Position numbers and translations under genes: made by a program. DNA of 39,806 bases from a bacterium (GTDB taxonomy: Bacteria > Planctomycetota > UBA1135 > GCA-002686595): positions 1-39,806 of the forward strand of contig JAUIEE010000002.1 in the NCBI GenBank assembly GCA_030428965.1, written 5' to 3'. Positions 9,194 to 15,979 of this stretch are shown here, one piece after another; position 1 is the first letter of the stretch, and every line of letters starts with the position of its first letter. A model generated the notes under the pieces. That model had not been told where the DNA came from, did not search any database, and saw only the letters and a program-made list of their open reading frames with translations.

Positions 9194-10567
9194 ATGCAAC
9201 TCTCCCACGCTCTCTTCGCCCTGTGCTCGATCGCGGCTCCCACCGAGTCGAGTCTGCCCGAAACCGATCGCTTCGAGGTCCTCGATGCCATCGGAGCGGT
9301 GCTGACCGACGACGCCGTGGATCTCGCGACCTTCGTCCAGGCCCACGTTGCCCCGCAGCTGATCGAAGCCCACGGAGCGGAGGTTCTCTGCGCCCGGCTC
9401 GGGCAAATGAGGACGCCACTGGTGGACTCGGAGGTGGGCGACCTCATGATCCTCGACGCGAGTCGGGTCTCCGCGGTGTTCGAGACGCCCGGGAGCTCGA
9501 CGCGCGTGGACCTGCTCCAGGAGGAAGACGCGCCGCATCGCGTGCTCGACCTGTGGATCGAGTACGGCATGCACCTGGATCCGGAGGTGCCCGCCGAGAA
9601 GGACCCGTTCCCTCCCCTGACCTGGGACAACCTGGAGGAGCGGATCCGCCTGGAGGAAGAGCGCGGCTTCTGTGGCGCCCTGCTGGTCGTGCGTGCAGGT
9701 CAGACCCTCGTGAGGCGCGGGCTGGGCTTCGCGAACCGGGAGCGGAAGATCCCGGCGACGCCCGAGACCGTGTTCGCTACGGGCTCCGTGCCCATCGACT
9801 ACACCAAGGCCGGCCTGCTGCTCTTGATGGAGGCCGGCCAGGTCTCGCGCTCGGACCTGGTCTCTTCCTTCTTCGACGGCGTGCCGGCCGACAAGCGGAC
9901 GATGACGGTGGGCCACCTGATGACCGGCGCTTCGGGCCTGCCTGACTTCCACGACATTCCGAGCGACCGTGATCCGGACCACGCCTGGATCGATCGGAAA
10001 GAAGCCGTGCGCCGCATCCTGAACCAGCCGCTGCTCTTCCCCCCGGGGCAGGGTCGCGAGCACTCCCACTCGGCCTGGGGTCTGTTGGCGGTGATCCTCG
10101 AAGACGTGAGCGGCCAGAGTTACGAGGAGTTCACCCGGGAGAACCTGTTCGAGCCGCTCGGCATGCAGAGCACCGGCTTCAACGGAGAGGAAGTTCCCGA
10201 GGAGCGGCTGGCCATCGGCTACGGCATGGCGTCGGACGGAGACACGAACGCGCCGCCCTTCTGGGGACCGACCTCCTGGCTCGTCATGGGCTCCGGCGGA
10301 ATGACCTCGACCCTGGCCGACATGGAACGCTGGATGCGCGGCCTGCGGGCGGGCAAGCTCCTCTCCGAGTCCTCCCTGGCGGCCTACTGGAGCCCCCCCG
10401 GCTCCGTTCAGAAGGCCGGCGACATGTACGGCTTCGAGGTCTGTTACACCGAAGGACCCGACGACTTCTTCATCCTCCTGAGCAACGCCAACCGCGGCCT
10501 CGAGCTGCGCGCCACCATGCGTCTGGGAAACGACCTGGGCGAGCTGATGCGCCAGGCTGTTCGGTAG
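9194..10567 (+). CDS. Beta-lactamase/serine hydrolase-fold protein with non-canonical catalytic motifs
   Basis: TVFATGSVPIDYTKAGLLLLMEAGQV, VPADKRTMTVGHLMTGASGLPDF, HSHSAWGLLAVILEDVSGQSYEEFTRENLFEPLGMQSTGF, GSGGMTSTLADMERW. Confidence 0.85.
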   Translation: MQLSHALFALCSIAAPTESSLPETDRFEVLDAIGAVLTDDAVDLATFVQAHVAPQLIEAHGAEVLCARLGQMRTPLVDSEVGDLMILDASRVSAVFETPGSSTRVDLLQEEDAPHRVLDLWIEYGMHLDPEVPAEKDPFPPLTWDNLEERIRLEEERGFCGALLVVRAGQTLVRRGLGFANRERKIPATPETVFATGSVPIDYTKAGLLLLMEAGQVSRSDLVSSFFDGVPADKRTMTVGHLMTGASGLPDFHDIPSDRDPDHAWIDRKEAVRRILNQPLLFPPGQGREHSHSAWGLLAVILEDVSGQSYEEFTRENLFEPLGMQSTGFNGEEVPEERLAIGYGMASDGDTNAPPFWGPTSWLVMGSGGMTSTLADMERWMRGLRAGKLLSESSLAAYWSPPGSVQKAGDMYGFEVCYTEGPDDFFILLSNANRGLELRATMRLGNDLGELMRQAVR

Positions 10568-10598
10568 GAGTCGCGTACGTTTAGACTCCATCGCCAGC

Positions 10599-11195
10599 AT
10601 GGCGATCCGAATAGCTCCGTATGCGACCTTCCTGACCCTGGCTTGCGGGACAGGCCTCGCCTCGTGCCGGCCCTCTGTCGAGCCTCCCAGGGGGCCCGCA
10701 GGCGGAAGTCTGGATTCTCCGGACGTGCGTTCCGAGATCGACCAAGAGCTGCTCGAGTTGGTCTTCCGCGACTTCCTGGAAGAGCACCGAGGCGACTACG
10801 ATGGGCTGATCGTCCATCTCGGCCGCGTTCCCAGCGAAGCCCAGATCCGCCAGGACACAAGGGACGAGGACTGGGATCGAATCCGGCCGCTTCTCCAGAT
10901 CATGAGAGCGGAGGCCGAGGGGCAAGAGGCCTTGCCTTTCCGATCGTTCAGCGATCGGAGAATCGTGGTTCGATCCAGAGACCCACGCTTTGCCGCCGAG
11001 TACCTGGAGGGCGTTGCCTCCAAGCAGCCTTGTCGAATCGCGACGAGCCTTCCAGCCCTTGCCGCTGACCGTCGATCCGCTCTGGTCCGCTTCACGTTCA
11101 ACGGCGGAGATCATGGCGCGAGCGCCACGTACCTGCTGGAGACCAAGGCCGGTTCGTGGGCGATTCGCTGGCGAAAGCTGGCCTACTACCTCTAG
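10599..11195 (+). CDS. Hypothetical lipoprotein
   Basis: MAIRIAPYATFLTLACGTGLASC signal/lipobox; lies 31 nt downstream of the preceding gene. Confidence 0.65.
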   Translation: MAIRIAPYATFLTLACGTGLASCRPSVEPPRGPAGGSLDSPDVRSEIDQELLELVFRDFLEEHRGDYDGLIVHLGRVPSEAQIRQDTRDEDWDRIRPLLQIMRAEAEGQEALPFRSFSDRRIVVRSRDPRFAAEYLEGVASKQPCRIATSLPALAADRRSALVRFTFNGGDHGASATYLLETKAGSWAIRWRKLAYYL

Positions 11196-11323
11196 GAAAC
11201 GGGAGGGCAGGATGGCCCGGAGCTCTTTCTCGCCTCGCCTGACGGAGACCTGGGCCGAAAACCCCAGCAGCGCAGTCGCCCTCCCCCCTGCACGTCCCCC
11301 CCACCAAGGGGTATCGTAGCCCT

Positions 11324-14300
11324 TTGGTGAACGACCCCTCCGAACCGCCCGAAGCATCCGAGGCCTCCGAGCAAGTGCGCTTGATCGGGGGCTATCGCAT
11401 CGTGCGGGAGCTCGGCCGGGGCGGCATGGGCGTGGTCTACGAGGCCATCCAGGAGCACCCCCGGCGCACCGTGGCGCTCAAGGTCGTGACCTCCGCCCAG
11501 AGTGCTTCCAAGGAAGTGCTGCGCCGCTTCCAGCGCGAGGCCGAGGTCCTGGGGCGCCTGCAGCATCCCGGCATCGCCCAGATCTTCGAGGCCGGGCAGT
11601 TCGACCTGCAGGGAGCCTCCCAGTCGTTCTTCGCGATGGAGCTCGTACGCGGGCGCCCCCTGAACGAGTACGCCGAGGACGAGGGTCTCGACTTCCGAGA
11701 ACGACTGGCCCTGATGGCTGAGATCGCGGACGCCGTGCACCACGCCCACCAGCGCGGCGTCATTCACCGCGATCTGAAACCGGGCAACATCCTCGTGGAC
11801 GGAGACGGCCAGCCCAAGGTGCTCGACTTCGGCATTGCCCGGGTGACCGACGCCGATCTGCGCACGGTCACCCTGCAGACCGACGTGGGTCAGGTCATCG
11901 GCACGATCCCCTACATGAGCCCGGAGCAAGCCTCCGGCAATCCCGAGCTGCTCGACCAGCGCAGCGACGTCTACTCTCTGGGCGTGGTCGCCTACGAGCT
12001 CGTCGCCGGCTGCTTGCCGTACGAGCTGGACCTGAACTACGTGATCGAGGCGGTTCGCAGGGTCAAGGAGGAAGAAGCACGGCCCCTCTCGAGCGTCGAC
12101 ATTCGTCTGCGTGGAGACATCGAGACGATCGTCGGCAAGGCGCTCGAGAAGGACCCCGAACGACGCTATCCCTCGGCCGCGGCCCTGGCCGACGACATCC
12201 GGCGTTTCCTCGCCGACCAGCCCATCACCGCGCGGCCCCCGAGCCGCCTGTACCAGCTGCGCAAGTTCGCCCGACGCAACCGGGCCATCGTCACCGGGCT
12301 CGTCGCGGTCTTCGTGGCCCTGATCATCGGACTGGTGGGCACCTCCCTGGGCTACCTCGAGGCCGAGCGCCGCCGGACGGAGGCCACGCATGCCAAGGAA
12401 CAGGCCTTGCTCTCGGCTCGTCGCGCCAAGCAGACCTCCTCCTTCTTGACCCGCATCCTGGCGGGCATCAGTCCGACCGAGGCCCAGGGACAAGACACGA
12501 CTCTCCTGCGCGACATTCTGGCGGACACCGCGGCCCGCATCGACACCGAGCTGGCCGACTCTCCCTTGGCCGAAGCGGAGATCCGCCAGGCCCTGGCCCT
12601 GGCCTACTCGGCCATCGCCGAACCTGCCTCGGCCGCTCCGCACGTGCGGCGCGCGCTCGAGTTGTTCGAAGCCGAGCCAGACGCCGAGGATGGACCGCGC
12701 CTGCGTGCCCGGGCCCAGCTCGGATCGATCCTCGCGCGACTCGGACAGTTCGAGGAAGCCGAAGAGCTGCTGCGCGACAGCGTGGAGCGAGGCCGACGCG
12801 AGTTGCCTCCGGACTCGATGGAGACGCTGTCCATGGAGAAGGCCCTGGCCATCTTCCTGCACGACACGGGGCAACTGCAGGAATCCATGGCGATGATCTC
12901 CGACGTCGTCGCGCGCATGCGGCGGGACCCCGAGACCACGACGGCGGCCTACGTCGACGCCTGCATCCCCCTCTCCACCCTGCTGCTCGAGCTGGATCGC
13001 GACGACGAGGCCGAGGTCCTCCTGGACGAGCTGGTGACACGTACCGAGACGGAGCTGGGTGAAGCCCACCCCTTGACGATCCAGGCGCTCTTCAACCGCG
13101 CGGCCCTGGACAAGAAGCGCGGCTCCAACGAGGTCGTCGACCGTTACCTCGACGTCCTGGAACGGAGCCGCCGCGTGCACGGCGAAGACCACGCGATCAC
13201 GCACTCGGCGTTGCGAAGCCACGCCCAGGTCCTGCGGGACTACGGACGCTGGGACGAGGCCGAGGTGATCCTGCACCAGATCCTGCGCAGCTGTGAAGCG
13301 CGACTCGGCTACGAGAACCCGCAGACCCTGGCGGCCAAGCAGGGGCTGGCACAGGTCTGGATCCGTCAGGGCAAGCACACCGAAGCGGAACAGGCCTTGC
13401 TCGAGATCCTGCCGGGACTCGAACAGGAGCTGGGGCCGCGACACGTCAACACGCTGGATGCGCGGCTGACCCTGGGCTCCTTGTACCGCAGGACCGGGCG
13501 CTTCGAGGAAGCGCGGGAGACCCTGATCGAGACGATCGGGAACATCGACAGGAGCGAAGGCAATCGCGGCCGCCTGCTGCACACGGCGCGCGGGGAGCTC
13601 GCGACCACCCTCCACCGCCTGGGACGCACCGAGGAGGCCCTCGAGGTCCAGTGGGCGCTGCTGGCCGAAGCCCTGGAGGCCGAAGGAACCCTCTCCTCCA
13701 AGACGCTGGTCGCCCGCACGGCGCTGTCCCTGTCGCTCTCCAAGCTGGGCCGCTACGAGGAGGCCAAGGAGCAGATCCTCTTGAGCCTCGCAGGGCACCG
13801 CGAGCTGTGGGGCGAAGACCATCCGGAAACCGCCACGGTGCTCTTCAACGCGGGATCGATCCTCAGCAAGGAGAGTCCCTGGGTGACCCTGCCCCACTTC
13901 GCCCAGGCCGCTCGCATCCTGCATCGTCATTCCGGCCCGGACCATCCGCACTCGACCACGATGCTCGCTTCTTTGCAGGAAGCGCTTTGGGAGGCGGGAC
14001 CGACCGAGATCTCTCCCGAGGAAGGAGCGCAGGAGAACACGGTCGCCCGCAACGTCACCGAGGTGGCCCACGTTCTGATCCAGCACGAACGGAGCGCTCG
14101 AGCTCGCCCCCTCCTGGAGTGGCTCCTGAAACACTACTCGTCCCTGGACTCCTTCGACCCGCGCTTGATCTGGACCCAGACCCTGCTGGGTGCCGCGCAC
14201 CTGTTCGGAGGCGAGCTCGACGAGGCCGGGGCTCTGCTCGAGAGCGCCGACGGCTACCTGGACACTCCCGAACGAGAGGCGGAGCTGGACGGCTGGTTGG

Positions 14301-14332
14301 AGCGTCTGGAAACGGCCCTCGACAGCCGCTGA
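11324..14332 (+). CDS. Membrane Ser/Thr protein kinase with TPR region
   Basis: GRGGMGVVYEAI, VALKVV, HRDLKPGNIL, DFGIAR, SDVYSLGVVAYEL; TM AIVTGLVAVFVALIIGLVGTSLGY; TPR repeats. TTG (11324) or GTG (11327) start. Confidence 0.95.
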   Translation: MVNDPSEPPEASEASEQVRLIGGYRIVRELGRGGMGVVYEAIQEHPRRTVALKVVTSAQSASKEVLRRFQREAEVLGRLQHPGIAQIFEAGQFDLQGASQSFFAMELVRGRPLNEYAEDEGLDFRERLALMAEIADAVHHAHQRGVIHRDLKPGNILVDGDGQPKVLDFGIARVTDADLRTVTLQTDVGQVIGTIPYMSPEQASGNPELLDQRSDVYSLGVVAYELVAGCLPYELDLNYVIEAVRRVKEEEARPLSSVDIRLRGDIETIVGKALEKDPERRYPSAAALADDIRRFLADQPITARPPSRLYQLRKFARRNRAIVTGLVAVFVALIIGLVGTSLGYLEAERRRTEATHAKEQALLSARRAKQTSSFLTRILAGISPTEAQGQDTTLLRDILADTAARIDTELADSPLAEAEIRQALALAYSAIAEPASAAPHVRRALELFEAEPDAEDGPRLRARAQLGSILARLGQFEEAEELLRDSVERGRRELPPDSMETLSMEKALAIFLHDTGQLQESMAMISDVVARMRRDPETTTAAYVDACIPLSTLLLELDRDDEAEVLLDELVTRTETELGEAHPLTIQALFNRAALDKKRGSNEVVDRYLDVLERSRRVHGEDHAITHSALRSHAQVLRDYGRWDEAEVILHQILRSCEARLGYENPQTLAAKQGLAQVWIRQGKHTEAEQALLEILPGLEQELGPRHVNTLDARLTLGSLYRRTGRFEEARETLIETIGNIDRSEGNRGRLLHTARGELATTLHRLGRTEEALEVQWALLAEALEAEGTLSSKTLVARTALSLSLSKLGRYEEAKEQILLSLAGHRELWGEDHPETATVLFNAGSILSKESPWVTLPHFAQAARILHRHSGPDHPHSTTMLASLQEALWEAGPTEISPEEGAQENTVARNVTEVAHVLIQHERSARARPLLEWLLKHYSSLDSFDPRLIWTQTLLGAAHLFGGELDEAGALLESADGYLDTPEREAELDGWLERLETALDSR

Positions 14333-14363
14333 AGCCGACTCCTCTCTGCACCGAGCACGAAAG

Positions 14364-14393
14364 AAGCCCCATCCGCCGGAGCGGACGGGGCTT
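14364..14393. terminator. Hairpin between convergent kinase (+) and beta-helix (-) genes; putative terminator
   Basis: 12-nt arms aagccccatccg / cggacggggctt around loop ccggag, one mismatch on + (G-U wobble on - strand), followed on the minus strand by cttctttcg. Confidence 0.6.
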
Positions 14394-14419
14394 GGCGTGA
14401 GGGCCCTTCGGTTTGCGTT

Positions 14420-15856
14420 CTACCGTCTCACGCGTTGCACTCGGCCGGGGGCCTGGAACTCGTAGGCGCCGATGTCCGTCGTCTGGCCGACCTGGGCGAT
14501 CCCCGTGTCCGCGTTCTCCAGGATGTCCACGGCGCGCGGGTTGCCCTTGCGGTCGACCGGGTAGCCCGCGGGCAGAGCCGTCGTGTCTCCCGCATCGATG
14601 CAGGGCGACAGGTAGTAAAGGCTCAGGTCGTCGTCGGAGGTCCCGGGGATGTTGTCTTGACCGTCGCTGTCGGCGAAGAGGGGATCGACATCCAGGTTCG
14701 GGCCGGCGTAGCCGCCCAGGACGTTGCAGTAGCTGACACTCACGCTGCTGTCGACTTCGTAGGGCGTGTTGCTCCAGACGATGCTGTTCCGGACCGTGAG
14801 GTTGGCCGAACCGTTCTCCGAGATGCCCCCGCCCATGTTGCCGTGGAAGGTCGAGCCCCGCACATTGTGGACACCCGTAGTGCTCACGTTGACTCCCCCG
14901 CCACGGTTGTCCAGGGACGTGTTGGCGTTGAAGACACAGTCCGCGACGAGGTTGGTTCCACCGCTCAGATGGACGCCACCGCCTTCCATCGTGGCGACGT
15001 TGCCCAGGAAGGTGCTGCGAACCACGTCGATGTCGCCGGAGTCGAACTTGGCCAGCCCTCCTGCGTAGCCCACGTTCGAGGAGTTGTTGCGGAAGAGGCA
15101 ATCCTGGACGAAGACCTTGGTGCCGGAGGCCGTGCGGCTCAGGAAGGCCCCCCCGTAGTTGGCCGTGTTGCCGTCGAACTCGCACCTCGAGAACACGGGT
15201 CGTCCGCTGGAGGTGTAGGCGCCACCCCCCTGGTGGACCGCATCGTTCAGAACGAACTGGCAGTCCTCGATGAGCGAGTTCGAGTTGAGCACGTAGAGTC
15301 CGCCACCGGAGTAGGCGTGGTTGTTCTCGAACCAGCAGTTCCGAATCGTCGGGCTGCTGTTGCGGATCTCCATCGCGCCGCCCACCTCGCTCGACGCCGA
15401 ACCGTTGTCGAAGTTGCGCAGGGTGAAGCCCTCGAACAGCGTGCCGGCAGGCTCGCCGTCGTCGAAGGAAACCCCCACCATGGCCGCGTTGCTCGTGCCG
15501 TCCAGGACGGTCACCGCCGCGCCGCCCTGGCTGCGCACGGTGATCGCCTTGCCCTGGAAGTCCAGGGTCGAGGAAAGGAAGTAGGCGCCGACCACGTTCG
15601 AGGGCAGGACGACGACCTCGTCGCCGGAGACGGCGGCGTTGATGGCTTTGTAGAGGTCGTCGTAGGGGTGGGCGGTCGAACCGTTCTCGGCCGGGTCCGA
15701 GAAGGTGGGGTTGCCGAAGACGGAGACGCCGGGAAACGGATCTCCGGGACCGTCGTCGTCGACGTACCAGGTGGTCTGGGCCGAGGCGGTAGCCGTGAGG
15801 GCGAGCGTGAGGGTCAGGCCGCAAGCGAAGGAGGGCTGGAATCGGAAGAGCTTCAT
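14420..15856 (-). CDS. Secreted right-handed parallel beta-helix repeat protein
   Basis: Signal peptide MKLFRFQPSFACGLTLTLALTATASAQ; TTWYVDDDGPGD, repeated 'NCWFENNHAYSGGGLYV', 'DCLFRNNSSNVGYAGGL', 'RSTFLGNVATMEGGGVHL' coils; ends DIGAYEFQAPG. Confidence 0.9.
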   Translation of the reverse strand: MKLFRFQPSFACGLTLTLALTATASAQTTWYVDDDGPGDPFPGVSVFGNPTFSDPAENGSTAHPYDDLYKAINAAVSGDEVVVLPSNVVGAYFLSSTLDFQGKAITVRSQGGAAVTVLDGTSNAAMVGVSFDDGEPAGTLFEGFTLRNFDNGSASSEVGGAMEIRNSSPTIRNCWFENNHAYSGGGLYVLNSNSLIEDCQFVLNDAVHQGGGAYTSSGRPVFSRCEFDGNTANYGGAFLSRTASGTKVFVQDCLFRNNSSNVGYAGGLAKFDSGDIDVVRSTFLGNVATMEGGGVHLSGGTNLVADCVFNANTSLDNRGGGVNVSTTGVHNVRGSTFHGNMGGGISENGSANLTVRNSIVWSNTPYEVDSSVSVSYCNVLGGYAGPNLDVDPLFADSDGQDNIPGTSDDDLSLYYLSPCIDAGDTTALPAGYPVDRKGNPRAVDILENADTGIAQVGQTTDIGAYEFQAPGRVQRVRR

Positions 15857-15979
15857 GTCGAGGGTTCCTGTCGTTCTGGTGAGGCCCCGAGGGCCGATGG
15901 GCCGCACGTTCGCGGCTGACAGGAAGGGCGACGTGGCCCCAGGAATCCCGACACCCTTTCCGGCGAAATCCTGCCGACC

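Noticed and set aside
8267-10600. 777-aa minus-strand ORF
   Set aside because: Antisense of the TM protein and beta-lactamase-fold genes, which have clear motifs on the + strand.
11192-14200. 1002-aa minus-strand ORF
   Set aside because: Shadow ORF of the kinase at 11324-14332; no domain signature, low-complexity R/G/Q/V-rich composition typical of antisense frames in high-GC DNA.
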